DNA from: Candidatus Solirubrobacter pratensis
Lineage (GTDB): Bacteria; Actinomycetota; Thermoleophilia; Solirubrobacterales; Solirubrobacteraceae
Direction: 5' to 3'
DNA: 64,000 bases
Assembly: GCF_000425945.1 (NCBI RefSeq)
Contig: NZ_AUEK01000007.1
Span: 186,001-250,000 of the forward strand
In this document: positions 48,882 to 56,576 of the stretch, one piece after another
How the letters are laid out: the number at the start of each line of letters is the position of its first letter
How positions within the stretch are numbered: the first letter of the stretch is position 1
Notes under the pieces: generated by a model
The model's input: only the letters and a program-made list of their open reading frames with translations
Told to the model about the DNA's origin: nothing
The model's database searches: none
Made by a program: the position numbers and the translations under genes

Positions 48882-49169
48882 TTAGGTCGCCCTGGGTACC
48901 GGAACGTCTTCAAGCTCGGCTAGCTCGAAGCGCGCGAGGCGGATCGGCTGACCGTACTTGTGCAGGTGCGCGAGCGCGTAGGGCATCTGGTCGAGCATGG
49001 CCTCGCGGATCCGATGCACGAGCACCACCGCCCTGGGGAAGTCCTGCGAACGTTCCGGAGTCATACCCGCGATCTCCTCAGCGCGCGCGAGGACCACCGA
49101 GACGACCGACCAGGACCCATCGGGCTGCTGGCTCTGCCAGGCCCACAGCGTGTCGCCTAGTTCGGCCAT
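48882..49169 (-). CDS. Small unknown element protein
   Basis: A 95-residue helical protein (FPRAVVLVHRIREAMLDQMPYALAHL). AAGGAGAAGG lies before the ATG, inside the end of the upstream gene. Not recognised. Confidence 0.63.
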   Translation of the reverse strand: MAELGDTLWAWQSQQPDGSWSVVSVVLARAEEIAGMTPERSQDFPRAVVLVHRIREAMLDQMPYALAHLHKYGQPIRLARFELAELEDVPVPRAT

Positions 49170-49327
49170 GTCGTCCTTCTCCTTCTCGGTCGTCGCACTC
49201 GAAACAACGACACCCAGCCACGGCGACAGCGGGGGCAGTACTTGAACTCCCCCTGGTAGTTGTCTTGCAAGCCGTGGCCGAAGTGCCGAACGCGGTGGGC
49301 GTAGTAGCCGGGGCGGTAGAGGAACAC
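49157..49327 (-). CDS. Small basic protein with CxxC
   Basis: A 56-residue protein (FKYCPRCRRGWVSLF then an Arg-rich tail). One CxxC pair only; it could bind zinc as a dimer or with the histidines before it. GTG start three bases after the upstream stop. Confidence 0.55.
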   Translation of the reverse strand: MFLYRPGYYAHRVRHFGHGLQDNYQGEFKYCPRCRRGWVSLFRVRRPRRRRTTWPN

Positions 49328-49329
49328 GT

Positions 49330-49596
49330 TCAGTGTTCGTCCTCGCGCAGCATGCGCTCGACGGTCCCGGGCGCCTGGGGGAGAGTCCACAGCGGCGCGG
49401 GGGCGACGCCGAGGTTGGGAGAGGCCCAGTCGGGCGCGTCGGCCTCATCGCAGCCGCGTAGCGCGGCGAGTATCTCCGGCAGCGCGCAGGTGCGGCAGAG
49501 GTCTTGCCGGTGCCAGTGGTACCAGTTGTCGGGCCAGGTGGGTCCCTGGGCCGAGGCCCCGCACTTGTCGCACGTGACGGTGATGACGCGCGCCAT
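49330..49596 (-). CDS. Small zinc-ribbon protein
   Basis: An 88-residue protein with a CDKC...CRTC zinc ribbon (residues 9-36) and a Pro-rich tail. The function is unknown; several similar ribbons occur in the element. Confidence 0.62.
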   Translation of the reverse strand: MARVITVTCDKCGASAQGPTWPDNWYHWHRQDLCRTCALPEILAALRGCDEADAPDWASPNLGVAPAPLWTLPQAPGTVERMLREDEH

Positions 49597-49642
49597 CAGC
49601 CCTGGGGTCGGCGGAAGGGACCGATCCCCGCCTCGATCGTCA

Positions 49643-50179
49643 TCAGACCGCGACGGCCGTGGCCCCGTTGGCGCTGGCGACGGGGATAGGCGGGAGTTCA
49701 TCGAACGAGGGAAGCTCGGCGTGGACCTCACGGCCCCGGGGCGAGAGCCCGTAGAAGTGCGCGAGCGCTCCGCGCCTGGGCTCCGTTCGGATCAACGACA
49801 CCGCGTCGTACTCGCGCAGCATTCGCATGTGGTAGCTGACGACCCCGAGGTGGACCCCAATCGCGTGCTTGAGGTCGTTGGGCGACAGCGCCTGGCGGCC
49901 GGAGCCCTTGCACTCCTTACAAGTCTCCTCCTTGCGGTGCCCCTTGCCCCGGCAGGGCTCGCACGCGGGCGCGTCCCCGAGCAGCCGGACCATGCGGGCG
50001 CGGATCGGGTGCGAGCACGCCTTCGCCATCTGCGGGTCGCTCAGGATGCTGGCCTTCCGCGTCTCCGAGAGCTTGGCGATGATCTCGCGCGCCACGACCG
50101 TGGCAGCCGGGGCCTCGCGATCATGGCGGTCGCGCCGAATGATCGCCGCCACGGCAGCCACTTGCCTTTCGCTGTCCAA
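49643..50179 (-). CDS. ArsR-like winged helix with an inserted DnaJ-type zinc knuckle
   Basis: A 178-residue protein. Residues 50-145 are an ArsR-type winged helix: AKACSHPIRARMVRLLGDAPA, then HLGVVSYHMRMLREYDAVSLI and a beta wing. Between helices 2 and 3 it carries CEPCRGKG and CKECKGSG, two CxxCxGxG units as in the DnaJ zinc centre (residues 73-94). The TTG at 50179 follows GGAGGA by four to five bases and is preferred; an ATG at 50218 would add 13 residues without a ribosome binding site. The gap 49597-49642 to the next gene is non-coding. Confidence 0.7.
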   Translation of the reverse strand: MDSERQVAAVAAIIRRDRHDREAPAATVVAREIIAKLSETRKASILSDPQMAKACSHPIRARMVRLLGDAPACEPCRGKGHRKEETCKECKGSGRQALSPNDLKHAIGVHLGVVSYHMRMLREYDAVSLIRTEPRRGALAHFYGLSPRGREVHAELPSFDELPPIPVASANGATAVAV

Positions 50180-50568
50180 TGGGTCCTCCAAATCGTTTGC
50201 TTGGACAACCCCGAACATATCAGCCGCCGACGACGGAAAGCGTCGGAACGCAAAACGCCGAAGCCTTAGGCGAACCCCAGGGGGTTCTGGGTACTTGTCC
50301 CTCCGAGCTTTCACTCAGCAGGGTCGTTGCCCACAGACGGTCTTTTCACCATTCTCCCGTGAGGGATGAGGTAGGGAGTCGCGTCTTTCGGCGTGAACTC
50401 CCTCGGGCTTGTTTCCTTACCCGGTCTGCCGTCTGTTCCTTAGCTCCGGCTCGACACAAGCTAGCACCCTCTCAACGGCCGTCAAGGGTCAGTTACGAGA
50501 GTGTTGTCACACGAACAACGAGGTGATCTCGCTGCCAGGTTGGCCCATGGCTCCGCTATGCTCGTGCG

Positions 50569-50663
50569 CGTCGTCCCCCGGATGCGCGACTCCTTCCGGG
50601 ACCGACCCCGCCCGGCCGCCAGGGGATTCCGCCAGTCAGCCAAACAGGTGCCCTGGCGGCCGG
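50569..50663 (+). ncRNA. Candidate small structured RNA
   Basis: The 450-base gap 50219-50667 has no convincing gene. TATGCT (50557-50562) has the usual -10 form and predicts a start near 50569. The stretch ends in a perfect 13-pair stem, CCGGCCGCCAGGG (50612-50624) with CCCTGGCGGCCGG (50651-50663), which may equally be the terminator of the leftward operon that stops at 50668. The rest of the gap (50219-50556) shows short repeats around GTTGTCAC but nothing I can assign. Confidence 0.4.
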
Positions 50664-50667
50664 GGCT

Positions 50668-50997
50668 CTAACCGTCACGCTCCTGGACCACGACCTCGTA
50701 GCCCGGGTCGTACATCTTGGCCACGACGTAGGCGATCGTCGTCACGCGCTGCTCGAAGCTCGTCTCGCTCGACACGACGACCGCGCCCAACGACTCGATC
50801 GTCTTGACCATGTGCTCCACCGCCAGCGCAAGGTGGACATCCTCGGACGCGTGAGACCGCTGGGGCTCTGAGCGCAGGCGCTCGATCTCGGCTCGCATCT
50901 CCTTCTCCAGCGGTGTCGCGGCCCTCATGCCGTACACGTCGTCCTGGACGAGCATCAATCCCTGGGCCGTGTCCACGAAATGCCTGAGAACGTCCAT
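50668..50997 (-). CDS. Unknown helical element protein
   Basis: A 109-residue protein, last of a leftward operon (LEKEMRAEIERLRSEP, ALAVEHMVKTIESLGAVVV). No known motif. Confidence 0.62.
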   Translation of the reverse strand: MDVLRHFVDTAQGLMLVQDDVYGMRAATPLEKEMRAEIERLRSEPQRSHASEDVHLALAVEHMVKTIESLGAVVVSSETSFEQRVTTIAYVVAKMYDPGYEVVVQERDG

Positions 50998-51001
50998 CGT
51001 G

Positions 51002-51271
51002 CTACTGCCCCCCGTGGGCCTTGAGGATCGCCCGCAACGACGCGCTGTGCGCGATCAATCTGGCGTCGCCGGATCGCTCCCACAGGTCGGCCAGTCTCCC
51101 GATCTCTTCGCGCAGTCCTACGGCCCCCTCGGTGTCGTCAACGCGCACGATGACCGCCTCGCACCGCTCCGGATTCAGGTGGTCGAGACACATCGGCGGA
51201 TCACCGGGAAGCTGAGCGCGCTTGCGGCAGACCGGGCAGACGTAGATCGTCCAACGCTCGATATCACCCAT
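51002..51271 (-). CDS. Small protein with N-terminal zinc ribbon
   Basis: An 89-residue protein. CPVC and a later PPMCLDHL/ERC group suggest a zinc ribbon; the C-terminal half is helical (LREEIGRLADLWERSGDARLI). The ATG overlaps the upstream stop. Confidence 0.62.
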   Translation of the reverse strand: MGDIERWTIYVCPVCRKRAQLPGDPPMCLDHLNPERCEAVIVRVDDTEGAVGLREEIGRLADLWERSGDARLIAHSASLRAILKAHGGQ

Positions 51272-51663
51272 CAGGTCCCCGCCGGAGCGCTGAGGGCCTC
51301 AACGACCCGGGCGATCATCGCATCGCGCTCATCGGCCAGGGAGCGCAGTCTCGCTCCCTCCCGCGTCTGGCGGCCCATGTAGCTGCCGAGCCACGTGCCG
51401 ACGACGGGCGCGGGCTCATACTCGCCCATGATCTCGATCAGCTTGAGCGCGATCTCGTCCTGCGTCCAGTGGCACGGGCACGCGCAGGGGAAGGGGTTGT
51501 CGTGGCACCAGTAGTGGCCCCAGTGTCGCGCCGGAGTGTTGCCCGGAGGACCGAGGCGGTTCAGCCGCTCCTGGCGCACCAGGTCACACTGATGCGACAC
51601 CTTGCCGTCGATGAACGGCTGGAGGAAGTCGATGATCTCGTGGATGTGGGGGTCGCGGTCCAT
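51271..51663 (-). CDS. Unknown element protein with Cys/His cluster
   Basis: A 130-residue protein. A Cys/His-rich loop (WCHDNPFPCACPCHW, residues 52-66) may bind metal. Minus-strand TAGACT lies six bases before the ATG, so the message from here is predicted to be leaderless. Confidence 0.63.
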   Translation of the reverse strand: MDRDPHIHEIIDFLQPFIDGKVSHQCDLVRQERLNRLGPPGNTPARHWGHYWCHDNPFPCACPCHWTQDEIALKLIEIMGEYEPAPVVGTWLGSYMGRQTREGARLRSLADERDAMIARVVEALSAPAGT

Positions 51664-51672
51664 GCGAAGAGT

Positions 51673-51996
51673 CTATCGCCTCTCCTGCTCGCGGGCCACG
51701 GCCGCTTTGACCGCCTGTACGGCGGCCTCGTGACCCTCAAGGGCAGAGAACTCGTCCTTGTAGCGCCAGCAGCGCTCATCCAGCGGGCCACCGAAGATCA
51801 TCGTCTCGAACCGCCATCCGTCCAGCGAGAGGGGAAGCCACACGGTGGACACCTCAACGTCGGCCCACCACGTCTTCCGGAGTACCCGGTAGTTCTCGTC
51901 GGTCAGGAGGCGACCGGCCTCCAGGAAGGAGATTGGATTGCCCTCGCGGTCGTGGAGAGGAAGGTCGAAGTCGTCGGGGTCGATGCTGTCAGACAC
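51673..51996 (-). CDS. Conserved phage-type unknown protein
   Basis: A 107-residue protein with LHDREGNPISFLEAGRLL, VSTVWLPLSLDG, FETMIFGGPLDERCWRY. I associate this pattern with small proteins common in actinobacteriophage and prophage genomes; no function is known. GTG start, overlapping the HigA-like gene by eight bases. Confidence 0.68.
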   Translation of the reverse strand: MSDSIDPDDFDLPLHDREGNPISFLEAGRLLTDENYRVLRKTWWADVEVSTVWLPLSLDGWRFETMIFGGPLDERCWRYKDEFSALEGHEAAVQAVKAAVAREQERR

Positions 51997-52276
51997 GCGT
52001 CTTACCGGCCTTCAGGCCCTCGCGGTAGATGCGCTCCAGGTTCAGCCACAGCCGCTTGGGGATGCCCGTCCCGAAGTGCAGGGCGTCCGCGATCGTGTCG
52101 GTGATCGGCTGCTCGCCCGCCTCGATCGCCGTGTAGAGGTCCACCGACATACGCGCGCAGGTGGTGGCGGCGGCCTTGACGCCGAGCTTGTTCTCCTCGC
52201 GCCACTCCTTCAACGTCTCCCCGGGGGCGATCACCCAGTCGGGGTCGAACCGCTTATCCGTCACTTTCCCCTCCAC
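51989..52276 (-). CDS. HTH protein of the HigA antitoxin type
   Basis: A 95-residue protein with an XRE/HigA-like helix-turn-helix (WVIAPGETLKEWREENKLG, MSVDLYTAIEAGEQPITDTIADALH, GIPKRLWLNLERIYREGL). HigA proteins neutralise HigB toxins and repress their operon. No HigB gene is next to it, so this may be an orphan antitoxin or an adapted repressor. GTG start. Confidence 0.7.
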   Translation of the reverse strand: MEGKVTDKRFDPDWVIAPGETLKEWREENKLGVKAAATTCARMSVDLYTAIEAGEQPITDTIADALHFGTGIPKRLWLNLERIYREGLKAGKTRV

Positions 52277-52283
52277 CGCGTGC

Positions 52284-52535
52284 CTAATTCCACGTCGCCG
52301 CCTTGCGCATGTCGTCCAGGTACTCCTCCGAGGAGATGGCAGGGTTACGCCAGCGCCACACCGCGACCCGGAGGTAGATCACCCCGGCTCCCATGACGAG
52401 ATTTACCCCCAACGTGAGAAGCAAGCCGGGAGACAGCAGCCGTGACAGGACCGTGTCGAGGGCAACCGTGAGGACCGCCCACGGCCACAGCCTCGGGAAG
52501 TACGCCCGGCGGTGGGCGAAGTACCGTCGCCTCAT
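52284..52535 (-). CDS. Small membrane protein
   Basis: An 83-residue protein: a basic, aromatic N terminus (MRRRYFAHRRAYFPRLW), two hydrophobic segments and a short acidic tail. Not recognised. Confidence 0.6.
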   Translation of the reverse strand: MRRRYFAHRRAYFPRLWPWAVLTVALDTVLSRLLSPGLLLTLGVNLVMGAGVIYLRVAVWRWRNPAISSEEYLDDMRKAATWN

Positions 52536-52705
52536 GGACGCTTCCTCGTGCCGACCTCGCGCACTCTCACAAGCTCACACCACGACGGTGTGCCGGGCGG
52601 GACGTAACCATCCGGGCGATGCTCGCAGAACGGCCACACCGCCAGGCGGCTGCACGTCTTGCAGACCTCGATCGTCCAGATGCGCTTAGCCGCGTCACGT
52701 TCCAT
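52532..52705 (-). CDS. Small unknown protein with CxxC
   Basis: A 57-residue protein (IWTIEVCKTCSRLAVWPFC). Three cysteines and a histidine could form a zinc site. The ATG at 52705 lies inside the end of the RHH-like gene. Confidence 0.55.
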   Translation of the reverse strand: MERDAAKRIWTIEVCKTCSRLAVWPFCEHRPDGYVPPGTPSWCELVRVREVGTRKRP

Positions 52706-52874
52706 CGGGAGGTCCATCCGCGTCGAGCTTGGCCTGAAGGTCAGCGATGGCCTCGCGCACATACTCAGTCTGCGGCCTGCGCTGAATGAAAGACATCTCG
52801 CGCAGCCACTCGACCTGATCGGGGCGAAGGCCAAAGTTGCGGTTCACCATCTTCTTCTTCGGCTCACGCTCCAT
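52695..52874 (-). CDS. Ribbon-helix-helix-like protein
   Basis: A 59-residue protein: VNRNFGLRPDQVEWLREMS then QTEYVREAIADLQAKLDA, the strand-helix-helix pattern of CopG/Arc repressors. It overlaps both neighbours by 11 bases. It probably binds DNA as a dimer. Confidence 0.65.
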   Translation of the reverse strand: MEREPKKKMVNRNFGLRPDQVEWLREMSFIQRRPQTEYVREAIADLQAKLDADGPPDGT

Positions 52875-53091
52875 CGGGACTCCTATCCATCATGGCCTGA
52901 GCGCCGATCATGATGCCGTAGCACAGCGACAGCGGGTCGATGGCCGCGTTGGGGAACTCCGCGCTCGCGATGAACTCTTGGAGCGCGCCGTACGCGATCC
53001 CCGCCTCGGCCTCGCTTCCCGTATCCCCCACGAGGTCCGCCGCCCGGTGTAGCTCCTCGGCAGAGAGAAGCCTATCGAAGGAATCTGCCAC
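52864..53091 (-). CDS. Small unknown helical protein
   Basis: A 75-residue protein (AGIAYGALQEFIASAEFP, LCYGIMIGAQAMMD). The GTG at 53091 has TAGACT seven bases upstream on the minus strand and no ribosome binding site. Confidence 0.6.
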   Translation of the reverse strand: MADSFDRLLSAEELHRAADLVGDTGSEAEAGIAYGALQEFIASAEFPNAAIDPLSLCYGIMIGAQAMMDRSPDGA

Positions 53092-53112
53092 GCGCGGGAG
53101 TCTAGCGCAGGG

Positions 53113-53289
53113 TCATTCGTAGTTGGGAGTGCCGTTCTGGCCGGTCGGGCAGCCGGGCGAGTGATCCTCGCGGTGGCCGGGGCGGACCTCGTTGAAGCAG
53201 CCCACGCACTGACGCGTGTCCGTCTCCGATTCTGCCTTCGCCTTCAGGTCGGCCACAACCTTGGCCGCCTCATCAGGGGTAGCGTGCAT
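53113..53289 (-). CDS. Small protein with Cys/His pairs
   Basis: A 58-residue protein: helical start (DEAAKVVADLKAKAESE), then QCVGCFNEV and HSPGCPTG, which could hold zinc. TATCCT lies five bases before the ATG. First gene of the leftward operon. Confidence 0.58.
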   Translation of the reverse strand: MHATPDEAAKVVADLKAKAESETDTRQCVGCFNEVRPGHREDHSPGCPTGQNGTPNYE

Positions 53290-53843
53290 TCCACAGGATA
53301 CACGACAAGGGTACCTATCGCCAGTGGAGTCCTCTGGGTCCCTTTCAGGGTTACGCGGTGCCTATCCCTCACCAACCTGCCGGGATATGTCACTTTACCT
53401 GCGAGCAATCTGCGCGGTGACGTTCACCTATCGAGCCCTGTGCGAGGGGAGCCCTCAAAGCACAAGCCCTCCGGTTTGTCAAGGGGCAGCGTCAGGCAGG
53501 CGACACACAGCGCCTGAGCATGTGACCCCACGCTCTCCAAGCGTCATGTCCAACCACGAATGCCCTGCATACGAGGCACTTCGTCCTAGGGCTGAGTATG
53601 CGTCCCCAGCTACGCCCCACATACGGGCATTGCTCGCCCCTAGGCTTGCTCACCCGTAGCCGACCCTTACCACACGAGCTAGGGGCAGTCAACCCCCCGG
53701 GGCGGGCAGGGCGCGCGTGGAGGCGTCTGATAGGTAGATCACGGGTAGATCATGCCCTGGGGCTGTGGGATCATCGCGGCAAGCCTGCCAGGACGTGCCG
53801 AGTCGAGCCTAGCGCCCTGGGCGAACGGCGCTACTGTATTCGC
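53290..53843. other. Gene-free divergent control region with hairpins
   Basis: These 554 bases between divergent operons have no credible gene. CCTAGGG (53585-53591) pairs with CCCTAGG (53638-53644) and encloses a GTATG/CATAC stem. A direct repeat GGTAGATCA occurs twice near 53735-53755. The right end is the -10 (TACTGT, 53832-53837) of the next gene. A structured RNA or operator region is possible. Confidence 0.45.
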
Positions 53844-54152
53844 ATGTCTGAGTATGACGCGGATCGAGTTGCGCCTGCCTATCGGCTTGCCTACCCGGGC
53901 GATGGCGCTGATGACGATGATGCGGTGATCGTCACTGTACAGAACGCCGAGGCGTTGCCATCTGCGCTGGAGGACCACGGACTCATCATGATGTCCCCGA
54001 GTGAGATGCGTGACCTGTTTGGCGATCACCCGATGGACTGGCCCATGCGCTTCGTGGGCATGTGCATCAGGGTGGGAGCGCCGCCGAGCGAGCGGGTGGC
54101 CGGGTTCGTGTTGCCCAAGACCGCGACGAAGAGGCGAGGTGGCTCGGGGTAG
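53844..54152 (+). CDS. Unknown element protein
   Basis: A 102-residue acidic protein with a basic tail (GDGADDDDAVIVTVQNAEAL; TATKRRGGSG). TACTGT six bases before the ATG. First gene of the rightward run of small genes. Confidence 0.62.
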   Translation: MSEYDADRVAPAYRLAYPGDGADDDDAVIVTVQNAEALPSALEDHGLIMMSPSEMRDLFGDHPMDWPMRFVGMCIRVGAPPSERVAGFVLPKTATKRRGGSG

Positions 54153-54190
54153 ACACGCATTGGGGCGGGGGGCGAGCTACGATACGTGGC

Positions 54191-54394
54191 ATGGCGATCA
54201 TTGTGCGTGACCTGTTCACTGCGGGACAGGAGCTTGACGCTGCCGGGCTGTGTTACCTCGCGACCGCTGTGCGCCTGGCCGAGGAGACGATCATGGCCCT
54301 ACCCGAGGACCAGCGTGGGCCGACGACCGAGGGGCTGCTCTCTGATGTAGTACGTGTGCTGGGCCGCGTAGGTGATGGTGAGTACACGCAGTGA
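54191..54394 (+). CDS. Small unknown helical protein
   Basis: A 67-residue helical protein (LCYLATAVRLAEETIMALP). TACGAT seven bases before the ATG; no ribosome binding site. Confidence 0.6.
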   Translation: MAIIVRDLFTAGQELDAAGLCYLATAVRLAEETIMALPEDQRGPTTEGLLSDVVRVLGRVGDGEYTQ

Positions 54395-54463
54395 TCCCCC
54401 AATGATCGACCGAGGCGCGGGCCGCCTTACACTCAGGCTAGTGCGCCCTGTATGCTGCGCTGG

Positions 54464-54589
54464 TCGGGCTGCTCCGAGCCACTGGCTTCATAGGGGACGC
54501 ACGCAGCCGAAGCACAGCCCCAATGGGATACGGCTCTGTCCTCTCCCGGGGCAACGCGGAAGCGGTCCCTCCCCGAAGGAGCAGCCCGA
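54464..54589 (+). ncRNA. Candidate small RNA closed by a 12-pair terminal stem
   Basis: In the gene-free gap 54395-54616, TATGCT (54451-54456) with TTACAC 18 bases upstream predicts a start near 54463. From there TCGGGCTGCTCC (54464-54475) pairs perfectly with GGAGCAGCCCGA (54578-54589). Inside, GAGCC pairs with GGCTC and smaller G/C stems follow. The result is a rod of about 126 nt with paired ends, a shape shared by 6S RNA and some other regulatory RNAs. No known family is assigned. Confidence 0.5.
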
Positions 54590-54616
54590 CACTCTACGAG
54601 CGCTAAGCTTGCGCGC

Positions 54617-54799
54617 ATGCAGATCGAGCTACGCTTCGCCTTCGCTGCCAACCCCGAGGGGACAGAGACCAAGACGCAGGCCGACGAGGCGACGGACATC
54701 ATCAGGCGTGAGTTCGAGTACTTCCTCGGTAGCCTCACCTCACGTCTCAGTGACGAGGCCGGGGTGGACAGCGTGAGTTTCGTGAGGGCCGAGGAGTGA
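54617..54799 (+). CDS. Small unknown element protein
   Basis: A 60-residue protein (IELRFAFAANPEGTETKTQ, EYFLGSLTSRLSDEA). TAAGCT seven bases before the ATG. Not recognised. Confidence 0.6.
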   Translation: MQIELRFAFAANPEGTETKTQADEATDIIRREFEYFLGSLTSRLSDEAGVDSVSFVRAEE

Positions 54800-54993
54800 G
54801 CTACGCCGAGCGGGCCGCCATGGAGAGAGCCGCGATGCGCGCGCTCATGAGTGACAGCGACGTGGTGCGACTCACCGGGCCGGTGTTCGAGTGCGATGGC
54901 TGCGGGACGCGGCGTAGCCCTGAGCTTGCCGACGCCGAGGGATGGGTGAGCATCAACGCCCTTGACTACTGCGCTGGCTGCTGGCCGGGGTGA
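54796..54993 (+). CDS. Small zinc-ribbon protein
   Basis: A 65-residue protein with CDGC and CAGC pairs (VFECDGCGTRRSPE, LDYCAGCWPG) after a helical start. GTG start overlapping the upstream stop as GTGA. Confidence 0.62.
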   Translation: MSYAERAAMERAAMRALMSDSDVVRLTGPVFECDGCGTRRSPELADAEGWVSINALDYCAGCWPG

Positions 54994-54999
54994 GCGACG

Positions 55000-55125
55000 A
55001 TGCGACTGTTCAAGCGCTGCTCTCGCTGTGGCCTGATCCGCCTGTGTGACGTGACCGAGGGCGAGCCGGTCCTCTGCGACGAGTGCTTGGGCCGCGAGGC
55101 CCCTGAGCCCCCTGAGCCGTCCTGA
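55000..55125 (+). CDS. Very small zinc-ribbon protein
   Basis: A 41-residue protein: FKRCSRCGLIRLC, then VLCDECLG and a Pro/Glu tail. Two CxxC pairs in such a short frame, seven bases after another ribbon gene, support coding. Confidence 0.55.
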   Translation: MRLFKRCSRCGLIRLCDVTEGEPVLCDECLGREAPEPPEPS

Positions 55126-55204
55126 GCGCCGCCTGAGGTTCGCGTGCGGACATTGAGCCGGGCCTGGAGGGCGGCGCCCGAGGCGGGCGCTAAGCTCCTC
55201 GCAA

Positions 55205-55447
55205 ATGGATGCCAGACCGGAGAGGACCGGAGCGGAGCGCGCGCCCTTCACGCTGTCGTTCCTGGAGGAGACGTATCCATACATCCGCTGGCGCGAGCCG
55301 GTGAAGGTCACGACGCCGCGAGGCGAGGGCTTTGACTGCCGTGTCTGCATCGCGAGCTTCGGCAAGCGCGCAAGTGACGGGCCGCAGTTCTATGTCCATG
55401 AGGCCGCCCTCGGACACATCGCTGAGCATGTAGAGCACGATGAGTGA
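55205..55447 (+). CDS. Small unknown element protein
   Basis: An 80-residue protein with a beta-rich middle (WREPVKVTTPRGEGFDCRVC) and HEAALGHIAEHVEHDE at the end. TAAGCT eight bases before the ATG. The cysteines and histidines might bind metal. Confidence 0.62.
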   Translation: MDARPERTGAERAPFTLSFLEETYPYIRWREPVKVTTPRGEGFDCRVCIASFGKRASDGPQFYVHEAALGHIAEHVEHDE

Positions 55448-55763
55448 CGACTGGTCGCCGTCGAAGGCGTTCGTGCGTCAGGTCATCTCCGGTCTGGCGC
55501 CCAAGATTGAGCAGAGTGATGTGTTCCTCTCGCTCGGGCCGAGTGACCCCAACGATACCGCTGGCGACGTGAAGCTGTGGGTCGAGCTTGGGGCCGCGAT
55601 CATGATGGACAAGCCGATCCTCGCCGTCGTGCTGAGCCGCCGTGTCTCCAAGCGTCTGCGGCGTGTGGCCGACGAGATCGTGTATGCCCCCAACGGGCTC
55701 AACGATGAGGTGGCTAAGGAGATTCAAGCGGCGATGACGCGCATGGTGCACAAGTTCCGCTGA
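55440..55763 (+). CDS. Unknown protein with Rossmann-like pattern
   Basis: A 107-residue protein (DVFLSLGPSDPNDTAGDVKLWVELGAAI in two runs, KPILAVVLS). The order of strand, LWVELGAA helix and strand recalls nucleoside 2-deoxyribosyltransferase- or TIR-like small Rossmann folds, but the catalytic residues cannot be assigned. It overlaps its upstream neighbour by eight bases. Confidence 0.58.
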   Translation: MSDDWSPSKAFVRQVISGLAPKIEQSDVFLSLGPSDPNDTAGDVKLWVELGAAIMMDKPILAVVLSRRVSKRLRRVADEIVYAPNGLNDEVAKEIQAAMTRMVHKFR

Positions 55764-55874
55764 GGCGTCAGGTTACGTCAGCTTGGCCTCAGGCGTGCGC
55801 CTGTGTATATGTGCGACAGTGAACATGACGGCAACTTGCCAGGGCAGGTTGACCGCGCGAGTGTCAGGAGAGGC

Positions 55875-56189
55875 ATGAGGTACACCGAGCTTGTCTCCCG
55901 CGTCGCCCGGCTCGACAGTGAGCAGGCCGCGCGCGATCTCATCGCTGAGCACGCCTGGGTGGTGGGCGACGTGGTGAGGGCCAAGCAGGACATCGGGTGG
56001 GTGCTCGGTGACCTGAGTGAGGAACAGCGAGGTGAGGCGCTGCGCTGGCTGCCCGAGGATGTCATGCATCCCATCCTCGGGCGTGACTTCCGCCGCCGCT
56101 CGGCCCACGAGTTGCTGGAGTTGGGCCGTCAGTTCATGCATGACCAGGTGGCCCGGCGCGGCGAGTGGCGCGCCGAGCGCGACGAGTGA
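55875..56189 (+). CDS. Unknown helical element protein
   Basis: A 104-residue helical protein (RYTELVSRVARLDSEQAARDLIAE, LGRQFMHDQVARRGEW). AGGAGAGG precedes the ATG at 55875; an upstream frame to 55803 is less likely. Not recognised. Confidence 0.6.
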   Translation: MRYTELVSRVARLDSEQAARDLIAEHAWVVGDVVRAKQDIGWVLGDLSEEQRGEALRWLPEDVMHPILGRDFRRRSAHELLELGRQFMHDQVARRGEWRAERDE

Positions 56190-56357
56190 GCCAAATGTCC
56201 GAGTGCGAACGCGCCAGAATTGTCACCCGAATGACACTGCATGTCACACGCGCGCTCGGCGGCTCAGGCGCGCATCGCACCAGCATCTAGCGCCTCTCAG
56301 AATGTCCGCGCACGGACGTGGGGCGCTTCGGTCCGGACGCGGTGATAGCGTCGTTGC

Positions 56358-56573
56358 ATGCTGATCCCCCTCAGGCGCGAGCAACTGGATGACATGCGCT
56401 GCGGCATGAAGCACGGCGGCCGTCCCTGCGATCACCAGCAGGGTGTGCCGCTGTACTTCCACGCGCGCTGTCACCCCGAGGCTGCCACGCGCGTCATGTA
56501 TGACCACGGCGTCCTGCATATCTCGTGCCATCGGTGCGAGGCGGCCATCGCGCAGGTGTCGGTGAAGGAGTGA
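56358..56573 (+). CDS. Small protein with Cys/His motif
   Basis: A 71-residue protein. MRCGMKHGGRPCDHQ and HISCHRCEAAI supply four cysteines and several histidines for a probable zinc site. TAGCGT six bases before the ATG. The gap before it (56190-56357) shows no gene. Confidence 0.62.
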   Translation: MLIPLRREQLDDMRCGMKHGGRPCDHQQGVPLYFHARCHPEAATRVMYDHGVLHISCHRCEAAIAQVSVKE

Positions 56574-56576
56574 CCC

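Noticed and set aside
51989..52276. A complete HigBA toxin-antitoxin pair.
   Set aside because: Only the antitoxin-like HTH protein is visible. The neighbours do not show a RelE/HigB-type toxin pattern.
53216..53659. 147-codon rightward frame in the large gap at 53.3-53.8 kb.
   Set aside because: Ser/Pro/Arg-rich without structure pattern and in conflict with the hairpin at 53585-53644 and with the leftward gene at 53113.
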